Assembly: GCA_946408595.1 (NCBI GenBank)
Contig: CAMJSX010000006.1
Coordinates: 1 to 52,835, forward strand
From: an uncultured Candidatus Saccharibacteria bacterium
Lineage (GTDB): Bacteria; Patescibacteriota; Saccharimonadia; Saccharimonadales; Saccharimonadaceae
Reading direction: 5' to 3'
DNA: 52,835 nt
In this document: positions 1 to 10,176 of the stretch, piece by piece
How the letters are laid out: the number at the start of each line of letters is the position of its first letter
Position numbering within the stretch: position 1 is the first letter of the stretch
Notes under the pieces: generated by a model
What the model saw: the letters and a program-made list of their open reading frames with translations, nothing else
The model's database searches: none
What the model was told of the DNA's origin: nothing
Translations under genes and position numbers: made by a program

Positions 1-110
1 CAACCAATTTAGTAAACAGCATTATCGGTCATTTCAAGAAGCGTGATTACTTTGAAGTAGCTGATTCCGAAAAGGCCAGAATTGCGGAAGCTCCAGAAGT
101 AAAATTCTAA
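1..110 (+). CDS. lemA: LemA family protein, C-terminal end (partial)
   Basis: Only the last 35 codons are inside the window, read from base 3 to the TAA at 108-110. The peptide has the typical LemA tail: an asparagine/isoleucine-rich stretch, HFKKRDYFEVAD, then a short charged end finishing in VKF. LemA proteins are small membrane-anchored helical-bundle proteins of unclear function. The next gene, htpX, starts 3 bases after this stop, and lemA-htpX is a common bacterial gene pair, which supports the call. The start and the membrane anchor lie outside the window. Confidence 0.8.
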   Translation, partial: TNLVNSIIGHFKKRDYFEVADSEKARIAEAPEVKF

Positions 111-113
111 AAT

Positions 114-972
114 ATGTACAAGCAAATAGCCCAAAACAAAAGACGGACAGTATTTATTATAATGGGGTTCGTACTTTTGATTGGGCTAATTGCGGCTATT
201 TTTGCCGTTTATTTTCAAGATCCTTGGATTGCAGTTTGGACGATTATTGCGGCCATGGTTTATGCGGCGATTCAATATTATGCGTCCAGTTCACTCACCG
301 TGTTGATGACCGGTGCGGAACAAATTGAAAAAAAGGATAATCCAAGACTATACAATATTGTCGAAAACCTTTCTATTACGACTGGTCTTCCAATGCCAAA
401 AGTTTATATCGTTAAAGACCAAGCACCAAATGCCTTTGCGACTGGGCGAGATCCAAGTCACGCAATTGTGGCAGCGACTACCGGGCTCATGGATATCATG
501 GATGACAAAGAACTCACTGCGGTTATGGCACACGAAATGTCCCACGTCAAAAACTACGACATCCGTGTCTCGATGATTGTCTTTGGTTTGGCATGTATGG
601 TTGGTCTTATTTCTGACATTGCTTTTCGAATGGTTTTTTATGGTGACCGACGTCGCAACAACGAAGGAAGTCCGATGGGATACGTATTGATATTGATAGC
701 AGCAATACTGTCACCGATTCTCGCATCCATCGCACAAATGGCAGTCTCAAGGCAACGAGAATATTTAGCCGATGCTTCAGCAGTCAACATCACACGTTAT
801 CCAGAAGGGATGATTAATGCGCTCAAAAAATTGCAAGCCCAATCACAACCGATGCGCAGTCAAAACACCGCCGCAGCGCCGATGTATATCAATGATCCTT
901 TAAGAAAAGGTTTTTTCAATAATTTATTTAGCACGCATCCGCCAATCGAGAAGCGGATAGAAAGATTGGAAA

Positions 973-992
<20 letters not shown>
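114..992 (+). CDS. htpX: HtpX-like membrane zinc metalloprotease (M48)
   Basis: Membrane protease of family M48, 292 residues, which is the usual HtpX length. In known members it degrades damaged or misfolded membrane proteins with the active site facing the cytoplasm. The zinc motif HEMSH is at residues 140-144 and the third ligand is expected to be Glu216 in REYLADA. Two hydrophobic segments lie at about 13-33 and 38-57, and two more between about 150 and 212. It follows lemA by 3 bases, so the two are probably co-transcribed. Its last 20 bases overlap the next gene. All catalytic residues are present, so it should be active. Confidence 0.93.
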
Positions 993-3952
<2,960 letters not shown>

Positions 3953-3954
3953 TT

Positions 3955-3963
3955 TGCTATAAT
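3955..3963 (+). promoter_or_regulatory. Extended -10 promoter of tRNA-Glu
   Basis: TGC-TATAAT ends 8 bases before the first base of the tRNA. Because the mature tRNA 5' end is known from its acceptor stem, this site helps calibrate where transcription starts relative to this promoter type. Confidence 0.75.
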
Positions 3964-3971
3964 ATATCTGC

Positions 3972-4046
3972 GGTCTCTTAGTATAACGGTTAGTACAACG
4001 GGTTTTCATCCCGTCAACGCGGGTTCGACTCCCGCAGAGATCACCA
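3972..4046 (+). tRNA. tRNA-Glu (anticodon TTC)
   Basis: A cloverleaf can be drawn by hand. The acceptor stem GGTCTCT pairs with AGAGATC (one G-U pair). The anticodon stem ACGGG/CCCGT encloses the loop TTTTCAT with anticodon TTC. The T arm is CGCGGG/CCCGC-type around TTCGACT. The CCA end is encoded in the DNA. It stands alone after ligA with its own promoter and is followed by a terminator. Confidence 0.96.
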
Positions 4047-4050
4047 ATTA

Positions 4051-4080
4051 ATAAAAAAGCCATTTGTGGCTTATTTTTTA
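4051..4080 (+). terminator. Rho-independent terminator after tRNA-Glu
   Basis: AAAAAAGCCA, loop TTTG, then TGGCTTATTTTTT. The A-rich left arm means it could also stop transcription from the opposite strand. Confidence 0.8.
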
Positions 4081-4112
4081 TGATTTTTATGCATATTTTT
4101 TTATTACGTTTA

Positions 4113-4121
4113 TGTTATAAT
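4113..4121 (+). promoter_or_regulatory. Extended -10 promoter of the 4150 surface protein gene
   Basis: TGT-TATAAT followed after 5 bases by an ATG at 4127. That ATG is placed as expected for a leaderless start, but it runs into TGA after eight codons. The long frame begins at GTG 4150 in another frame (see the A7-tract finding). Confidence 0.6.
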
Positions 4122-4149
4122 TGAATATGAAAAAAACAGAGAAAAGAGA

Positions 4150-7044
4150 GTGACTATTAAAACAACTACAAAGATTGTTTTGTTGGGGGTACTAGTTTTG
4201 CTAGGCTCGATTGTTTCAAGCCAGGATGTTTTTGCTGAATCTAATATTTCGATTTCGATTTCTTCAAATAGTATGGCGTTTAACCTTTTACCTGGGGAGT
4301 TTGGTTCTGATTCCCAAACAATTACCGCTTCCACCACGGACAGTGAAGGTTATACCATTAAAATATCTACAACTGGGAGCTCTTCAAGTCTTGTAAATAT
4401 TGCCGACAGCTCTAAAACTATTCCAACTTTTTCGTTGCCATCTGGACAAGATAGTATCCCGTTTAATTCTCTTAGTGACGGGTATGGCTACAGTATTGAC
4501 AGTGGCATCAATTATTTGCCAGTACCAAGTCCTTCTGACGCAGCGAAAGTATTGTTTCGCACTAACGCTGCAGGACAAAATACACATACCTTGACTTTCG
4601 GCGTAAAAGTACCACTTGGCACAGTTGCGGGTACATATGAAAATACATTCGAAATACAGATTGTAGCTAATTTGCCGCCTTGTCCCAATGACAGCATTTG
4701 TTACTATGGAAATGGAGATGACGGCACTGGAACTATGTCAAATCAAACTGCCAGTTCTAATTCCGAAACGACATTAATCCCTTCAAATTTTTCGCGTAGT
4801 GGATATGGGTTTGCCGGATGGAATACCGCAATAGACGGTAGCGGGACCAACTATGGTCCAAACGAAACGATTACCACCGGCGATTTATCTACGCAGGGCA
4901 TGCAGTTGTACGCTAAATGGGTAGCCTCAGCTGGGAATTTCCAAGACTGGAATGGTTGCGATAATCTGAGCGCAGGGGACATCACCGCCCTTACTGATAC
5001 TCGTGACGGCAACACTTATGCCGTCGCTAAATACGCGGATGGTAACTGCTGGATGATGGAAAATCTTCGCCTGGATCTTTCGGACGAAAATCTAGTCATT
5101 AGCACGCAAAACACCAATAAACCAACTCAAGTATTTATGGAGAATATCAATCAAAATCACCCAAGTTCAACGAATAGTTTTTGCGCTTCGTCCACTGCTG
5201 CATGCGTGAACACGATAAAACATAATACCGATAACACCAATCGCGGATTAACTGCTTCCTATAACACTAACGACACGGCTACGTCATGGTATTCCTACGG
5301 TCATTATTATAATTGGCACACTATTACCGCTGGCAACGGCACCCTTGCAGGCTCTACGGCTGGTGCAACCGTCAGCGGTGACATCTGCCCATCCGGCTGG
5401 AGACTGCCAACTGGCTACGACATCACTGGTAACCTCGCAGAATTAGACATCGCTATGAACGGAAGTGGTATAAACCAAGCATCGGGTTCCACAGCAGGAC
5501 TTGCGGGTAGCAAACGTTGGCGTAAATATCCATTAAATTATATATATAGTGGTGAATATAAAACTACTGTATCGAACCGTGCTATATCAGCTAGTAGCGC
5601 CACACGTAATATAGCTAACACTGAGCGCACCATTAATCTTTGGCTTAAAACAGACGGAGTATATGTGAATTCTAATTTGACTTATAAGTACCGTGGGCAA
5701 ACTGCACGTTGTATTTTCCATGGTACCCAAAGCATAATAGGAACTATTCATTACGACCCAAACGGCGGAACTGGCACCATGGCAGACCAAATAAACGTTG
5801 ATTTTTATTCAGCAACGGCCGCGAACAATGGGTTCACCAAACAGCATGCCAGATTTAGTGGCTGGAACACTCAAGCAAATGGTGGAGGTGTAGCAGTAGC
5901 CGAAGGTGGCTCAGTACAAGATGCTGCTGAGCAATTGTCACTCACAGATGGAGATACTTTAAATCTTTACGCAATTTGGACCCCAATCTATAGTTTGATT
6001 TACAATGGTAACGGAGCCGATGCTGGTTCCATGAGCTCCGTTGATGTGGTTGATTCGTTGACGGCTGGCAAACTACGTCTAGTGGCCTCAAATTTCTCCA
6101 GAACTGGCTATGGCTTTGCTGGTTGGAGTTTGGATAATGACGCCGCTACCAAGCTTTTGAGTGGTACCCAGGTGAAAGTTTACGGACCAAACGAAGCAGC
6201 TGTAGTTGACAATGCATTTCTTGCCTATGCCGACGCCAATAACGAAATTAACTTATACGCTGTTTGGATACCTGCGGATACTAATTATACCTTACAAACA
6301 TTTACTTCCACCGAGTGTGGCGCCATGAGCATCGGCGACGTTACCGCACTAACTGACACACGCGATAGTAACACTTATGCCGTCGCCAAACTAGAAGATG
6401 GTAAATGTTGGACAATTGAAAACCTTCGCCTCGATCCGTCCACTACTACATTTGACAGCAATAATACCAATCTACCCACTCAAGACTTTATCGATGCGGC
6501 CTTAGTTTCCTCGACCAATAATACTCTCTGCAACCAATATACAACTGCTTGTGTAGACTCGGTTCGCTTCAATACGAACAATATCAACCGTAACAATACC
6601 GCATCACACGATTCCAATACAGTTAATAAATCATGGTATAGTTACGGCGTAATGTACAACTGGTATACAGCGTCAGCTGGCAACGGTAATCTTGCGATGG
6701 ATAATGGTAATGTAGCTGGGGATATTTGTCCTAAAGGTTGGCGTCTACCAACCGGCGGAAGTAACGGCGAATACACCAATCTAAATAGATTAGCAAACAA
6801 TAATTCCTCGATCGATACCGCAGGACTACTTAAATTCCCCGATAATTTCATTCTTTCCGGCGACTATAATTATAATGCTCCGGGCGGGCGCAACTCCTTC
6901 AGCCGCTTCTGGAGTGCCACACCCGATGGTACCCAAAAAGCTTTCCGGCTCGGTATTAATTATGGTGCTTCTAATAATGCAGTCACCCCAGCGGGTTCCT
7001 GGGGCAAATGGGATGCCTTTGCAGTGAGATGCATTGTGAAATAA
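4150..7044 (+). CDS. Secreted surface protein with InlB B-repeats and two FISUMP domains
   Basis: A large exported protein of 964 residues from GTG 4150. A signal peptide covers about residues 1-30 (Lys-rich start, LLGVLVLLGSIV core, likely cleavage after FAE). A beta-rich domain follows (30-180), then an InlB B-type repeat (181-259), a FISUMP domain (260-522, with CWMMENLRLD and a final ARC), two more InlB repeats (531-612 and 614-709) and a second FISUMP domain (716-964). There is no LPXTG motif or C-terminal membrane anchor. Such proteins are thought to be adhesins or surface decorations, and that role is inference. The start is uncertain: ATG 4127 has the better promoter spacing but is out of frame after an A7 tract. 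Confidence 0.85.
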   Translation: MTIKTTTKIVLLGVLVLLGSIVSSQDVFAESNISISISSNSMAFNLLPGEFGSDSQTITASTTDSEGYTIKISTTGSSSSLVNIADSSKTIPTFSLPSGQDSIPFNSLSDGYGYSIDSGINYLPVPSPSDAAKVLFRTNAAGQNTHTLTFGVKVPLGTVAGTYENTFEIQIVANLPPCPNDSICYYGNGDDGTGTMSNQTASSNSETTLIPSNFSRSGYGFAGWNTAIDGSGTNYGPNETITTGDLSTQGMQLYAKWVASAGNFQDWNGCDNLSAGDITALTDTRDGNTYAVAKYADGNCWMMENLRLDLSDENLVISTQNTNKPTQVFMENINQNHPSSTNSFCASSTAACVNTIKHNTDNTNRGLTASYNTNDTATSWYSYGHYYNWHTITAGNGTLAGSTAGATVSGDICPSGWRLPTGYDITGNLAELDIAMNGSGINQASGSTAGLAGSKRWRKYPLNYIYSGEYKTTVSNRAISASSATRNIANTERTINLWLKTDGVYVNSNLTYKYRGQTARCIFHGTQSIIGTIHYDPNGGTGTMADQINVDFYSATAANNGFTKQHARFSGWNTQANGGGVAVAEGGSVQDAAEQLSLTDGDTLNLYAIWTPIYSLIYNGNGADAGSMSSVDVVDSLTAGKLRLVASNFSRTGYGFAGWSLDNDAATKLLSGTQVKVYGPNEAAVVDNAFLAYADANNEINLYAVWIPADTNYTLQTFTSTECGAMSIGDVTALTDTRDSNTYAVAKLEDGKCWTIENLRLDPSTTTFDSNNTNLPTQDFIDAALVSSTNNTLCNQYTTACVDSVRFNTNNINRNNTASHDSNTVNKSWYSYGVMYNWYTASAGNGNLAMDNGNVAGDICPKGWRLPTGGSNGEYTNLNRLANNNSSIDTAGLLKFPDNFILSGDYNYNAPGGRNSFSRFWSATPDGTQKAFRLGINYGASNNAVTPAGSWGKWDAFAVRCIVK

Positions 7045-7072
7045 GCACCACCTATCGTCGTAATGTTAATAT

Positions 7073-7573
7073 TTAGAAATCACAAGAGTAAACGTAATTA
7101 ACTCGATAATTCATTTTACCGAATGGCTCTTCAGGATGAATACGGATATAAGTCTTATTTTCATCGCAATATTCTTTAATAAATTCAGCCGTTTTTGCAT
7201 AGCGCTCATTGTCAAACAACAGTAGCTGACGGAGTGAAATCGTAGCAAAACCTGGTTCGACGTAGCGAGACATAATTTCGGCTAGCGATTCATCATCTTT
7301 GGCATTACCAATCAGATTCGGATAATAATAATTCTCATAATAATCAGCAGTAATGCCAGCGAGCCTTTGTTTGACGAGCCGCTCAGGATTTTCAAAGTAT
7401 ATTAATAATAGAGCCAAAATCACTATTAACATTGAAAATATGATTACTACAAGAATAGTCTTCTTAGTACCGCTAAATACTTGGCGGTCGAGTTTTTTAC
7501 GAGCAGAAATACGAGAAGGCTTAACGCGCGAACGCGAGGTATGAAAACTCTGACTGCTGTTGACCTTATTCAT
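7073..7573 (-). CDS. Small membrane-anchored protein, function unknown
   Basis: A 166-residue protein with a basic N-terminal tail (about 40 residues with many Arg/Lys/Ser), one membrane helix at about 41-62 (ILVVIIFSMLIVILALLLIY) and an extracytoplasmic domain of about 100 residues rich in Tyr, Glu and Asn, ending YSCDF. One Cys near residue 137 and one near the C-terminus could form a disulfide. It is divergent from pyk across a 45-bp gap that carries both promoters. No family is recognised. The -10-like TAATAT lies 6 bases before the start, matching the leaderless pattern seen elsewhere in the window. Confidence 0.7.
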   Translation of the reverse strand: MNKVNSSQSFHTSRSRVKPSRISARKKLDRQVFSGTKKTILVVIIFSMLIVILALLLIYFENPERLVKQRLAGITADYYENYYYPNLIGNAKDDESLAEIMSRYVEPGFATISLRQLLLFDNERYAKTAEFIKEYCDENKTYIRIHPEEPFGKMNYRVNYVYSCDF

Positions 7574-7579
7574 ACCATA

Positions 7580-7611
7580 ATATTACCATAAAAGCTTTAT
7601 TATGGTAATAT
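7580..7611. promoter_or_regulatory. Bidirectional promoter with 12-bp inverted repeat
   Basis: Perfect inverted repeat with arms ATATTACCATAA (7580-7591) and TTATGGTAATAT (7600-7611) around an 8-base spacer. Each arm ends in a TAATAT -10-like box that is 6 bases (minus gene) or 7 bases (pyk) from a start codon, so the repeat may be a mirrored promoter, an operator, or both. Confidence 0.6.
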
Positions 7612-7618
7612 ATATTAT

Positions 7619-9052
7619 ATGAGCAAGCTTTTTAAACGAACAAAAATATTAGCAACGATTGGACCGTCAACTAATTCAGCAGAGATGATTGAAGAAGTTA
7701 TTATGGCGGGTGTAAATGGGTGTCGGTTGAATTGTTCACATGGTTCAAACGAAGAGCGCGCACAGCAAATCAAATGGATTCGTGAAGCCGCCAAGAAAAA
7801 AGGTCGCAGCGTCGCAATTTTGCAAGATTTGCAAGGTCCCAAAATTCGACTCGGTATGTTGAAGGACAACCACCTAGATCTTAAAAAAGGTGACGAACTA
7901 ATTCTTGAATCGAAAGAAGATTTTGAGCACAACGGCGGTATGACTGTGCCAGTGCAATATAACTTAGCAGAGAAGGTTAAAGTTGGTGAACCACTCTCGT
8001 TATTTGATGGCAAGGTAAAAGCGACGATTAAAGGCATTGAGTCAGACACGGCCATCAAAGTCGAGATTTTAAACGACGGCTTTATTATGTCAAAAAAAGG
8101 CCTCAATTTGCCGGATACAGATTTTGGTGGCGATATCATTACGCCAAAAGATATGTCAGATATTGAATGTGGTGCAGAAGAAGATTACGACTATGTTTCA
8201 TTATCATTTGTTCAGTCAGCAAGCGACATTCTGAAATTAAAACAAATTCTATTGTCGCTTGGTTCGACAGCAAAAGTTATCGCTAAAATCGAGACCAAAA
8301 AAGCTATTGAAAGCGACGAAAACCTAGAAGAAATCGTCAAAGCTTCCGATGGTATCATGGTAGCTCGTGGCGATATGGCAGTAGAAGCTGGCGCTGAAGT
8401 AGTACCAATTATTCAGCGAAAACTAATTGCTATGTGCCGAGCGCATGCCAAGCTTTGTATTGTGGCAACCCAGATGCTTTCTTCCATGGTAGATAATCCA
8501 GAACCAACCCGCGCGGAAGTATCTGATGTAGCTACTGCAGTAGTGCAAGGCGCAGATGTCGTGATGCTTTCAGACGAAACGGCCAACGGCAAATATCCAG
8601 TCGAGACAGTCAAAGAAATGAAAAAAGTGATTCTTTATACTCAGAACCATTCACGTATTGCACCAATTTCGAGAATGCCAGAAGGTGAGTCGGCAATATA
8701 CGATGCCATATCAAGCGCTGCAGCAAGATTAGCAGAAAAAATCGAAGCCGACGTAATCATGTGCCAAACAGCATCTGGCGCTACAGCCTTCGCTATGGCA
8801 GCACAACGACCGAATTTACCAATCGTGTCAGTTACTTCCAACCCAAGAGTAGCCAATCAATTAGCTTTACTATATGCCAATTCGGCTTTTGTCAGGCCAT
8901 ACTCAGAAGAGTTTGGCTTAGAACTTGCCAAAGAGCAAAAAACCAATGGCTATTTGAAGGTGGAGGAAGGAAAGAAGAGCTTATTAGCAGTAATCGTATC
9001 GGGCGATAAAAACAAATATGGCACCGACACAATAAGAGTTCGCCAAATTTAA
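7619..9052 (+). CDS. pyk: Pyruvate kinase
   Basis: Converts phosphoenolpyruvate and ADP to pyruvate and ATP, the last step of glycolysis; 477 residues, a normal length. The N-terminal TKILATIGPSTNS and the following SHGSNEE segment are the classic substrate and nucleotide-binding start. DLQGPKIRLG and the active-site stretch IMVARGDMAVE are present, as are the Lys of AKIETKKA and VATQMLSSM. The C-terminal allosteric domain is shorter than in E. coli-type enzymes but recognisable (MCQTASGATA). It is followed by pgk, so two ATP-yielding glycolytic steps are made together. The start lies 7 bases after a TAATAT -10-like box. Confidence 0.96.
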   Translation: MSKLFKRTKILATIGPSTNSAEMIEEVIMAGVNGCRLNCSHGSNEERAQQIKWIREAAKKKGRSVAILQDLQGPKIRLGMLKDNHLDLKKGDELILESKEDFEHNGGMTVPVQYNLAEKVKVGEPLSLFDGKVKATIKGIESDTAIKVEILNDGFIMSKKGLNLPDTDFGGDIITPKDMSDIECGAEEDYDYVSLSFVQSASDILKLKQILLSLGSTAKVIAKIETKKAIESDENLEEIVKASDGIMVARGDMAVEAGAEVVPIIQRKLIAMCRAHAKLCIVATQMLSSMVDNPEPTRAEVSDVATAVVQGADVVMLSDETANGKYPVETVKEMKKVILYTQNHSRIAPISRMPEGESAIYDAISSAAARLAEKIEADVIMCQTASGATAFAMAAQRPNLPIVSVTSNPRVANQLALLYANSAFVRPYSEEFGLELAKEQKTNGYLKVEEGKKSLLAVIVSGDKNKYGTDTIRVRQI

Positions 9053-9079
9053 TAAATGGGTGTGGCAGAAAGAACGACT

Positions 9080-10138
9080 ATGGAATACAAAACCATCAAG
9101 GATGTAAATGTTAAAAACAAAGTAGTTTTAATGCGGGTAGATTATAACGTCCCCATGCAAGATGGTGCAGTAGCAGAAGATTTGCGCATCCGGGCTAGCC
9201 TACCAACTATAGAACTTTTACGCGAAAAAGGAGCAAATAAAATCATCCTCATTTCACACCTCGGCCGACCAGAAGGGCGAGACAAAAATCTGTCTCTAGC
9301 ACCAGTCGCAAAAGCTCTTGGTGAAATGATTCCTCAGGTAGCATTTATTAATGATGTATCTGGCCCCGATGTGGAAGCGGCGGTAGACAAACTACCAAAA
9401 GGCGGCATTTTGCTTCTCGAAAACCTACGTTTCTTTGCCGGTGAAGAAAAAAACTCGGATGATTTTATCCGCGAAATCATTGAATCAACCGGAGCTGAAT
9501 TATTCGTACAAGATGGCTTTGCCGTAGTTCATAGAGCGCATGCTTCGACTTCAGCGGTAGCCAATCATCTGCCAGTATATGCGGGTCTATTAGTTGAAAA
9601 AGAAGTTGTTAATTTAAAAAAAGTGATGGAAAAACCCGCCCGACCACTACTAATGATTATTGGTGGGTCAAAAGTTGAAGACAAAGAACCACTCATTGTT
9701 AAGTTTAAAACCATCGCCGACCAAATTGTGGTAGGTGGCAAAATCGCAGCAGATGGTTATAAAGCCAGCGACAAAGTATACGTCGCAGAAGATTTTGATG
9801 AAGATAGTACGGGCGCAAAACTTGATGTAGGACCTATATCTACCGCCAAAATCGCCAGCTACATTACCGACGCGAAGACCATCATTTGGAACGGTCTAAT
9901 GGGCAAAGCAGAAGATCCAGCCTACGCCACCGCATCAACCATTGTGGCAGAAATGATGGGTGAGAAAGAAGATGCCGAAACAATTATTTGTGGTGGTGAT
10001 ACTACTGGGTTCGTGGAAGCTTTAAGTGAAGAACATCCTAACCTGAAATATTCATTAGTTTCTACTGGCGGTGGTGCAGCCCTAGAATTCCTACTTGGCA
10101 AAGAACTACCAGGTCTAAGTGTAATTGAACTAAAATAA
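9080..10138 (+). CDS. pgk: Phosphoglycerate kinase, shortened C-terminal domain
   Basis: Transfers phosphate from 1,3-bisphosphoglycerate to ADP. Family motifs are in order: MRVDYNVPM, SHLGRPEGRD, LLENLRFFAGEE, HRAHAS, IIGGSKVEDK, IIWNGLMGK, CGGDTTGF and VSTGGGAALEFL. The start at 9080 gives the usual family N-terminus; ATG 9056 in the same frame is possible but adds eight unaligned residues, and neither has a clear Shine-Dalgarno site. At 352 residues it is about 35-45 shorter than most Pgk. The gap falls in the C-terminal nucleotide-binding domain between GGKIAADGYKA and VYVAEDF. It follows pyk by 27 bases. The substrate and nucleotide motifs are kept, so it should be active. Confidence 0.94.
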   Translation: MEYKTIKDVNVKNKVVLMRVDYNVPMQDGAVAEDLRIRASLPTIELLREKGANKIILISHLGRPEGRDKNLSLAPVAKALGEMIPQVAFINDVSGPDVEAAVDKLPKGGILLLENLRFFAGEEKNSDDFIREIIESTGAELFVQDGFAVVHRAHASTSAVANHLPVYAGLLVEKEVVNLKKVMEKPARPLLMIIGGSKVEDKEPLIVKFKTIADQIVVGGKIAADGYKASDKVYVAEDFDEDSTGAKLDVGPISTAKIASYITDAKTIIWNGLMGKAEDPAYATASTIVAEMMGEKEDAETIICGGDTTGFVEALSEEHPNLKYSLVSTGGGAALEFLLGKELPGLSVIELK

Positions 10139-10143
10139 TTTCT

Positions 10144-10156
10144 TGCATAATATGCA
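10144..10156. promoter_or_regulatory. Perfect palindrome TGCATAATATGCA, candidate operator of murA
   Basis: A 13-base perfect inverted repeat whose right end is 8 bases before the -10 box, so it covers the -35 region of the murA promoter. The MurA encoded next carries a helix-turn-helix domain, so self-binding at this site is a reasonable inference. It has not been shown. Confidence 0.5.
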
Positions 10157-10161
10157 TGTAG

Positions 10162-10170
10162 TGATATAAT
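10162..10170 (+). promoter_or_regulatory. Extended -10 promoter of XRE-murA
   Basis: TGA-TATAAT, followed by exactly 6 bases and the ATG at 10177, which predicts a leaderless transcript. Confidence 0.7.
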
Positions 10171-10176
10171 TTTTGT

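Noticed and set aside
7615-8139. A minus-strand open frame (174 codons) over the start of pyk
   Set aside because: Shadow of pyk, which has full family motifs on the plus strand.
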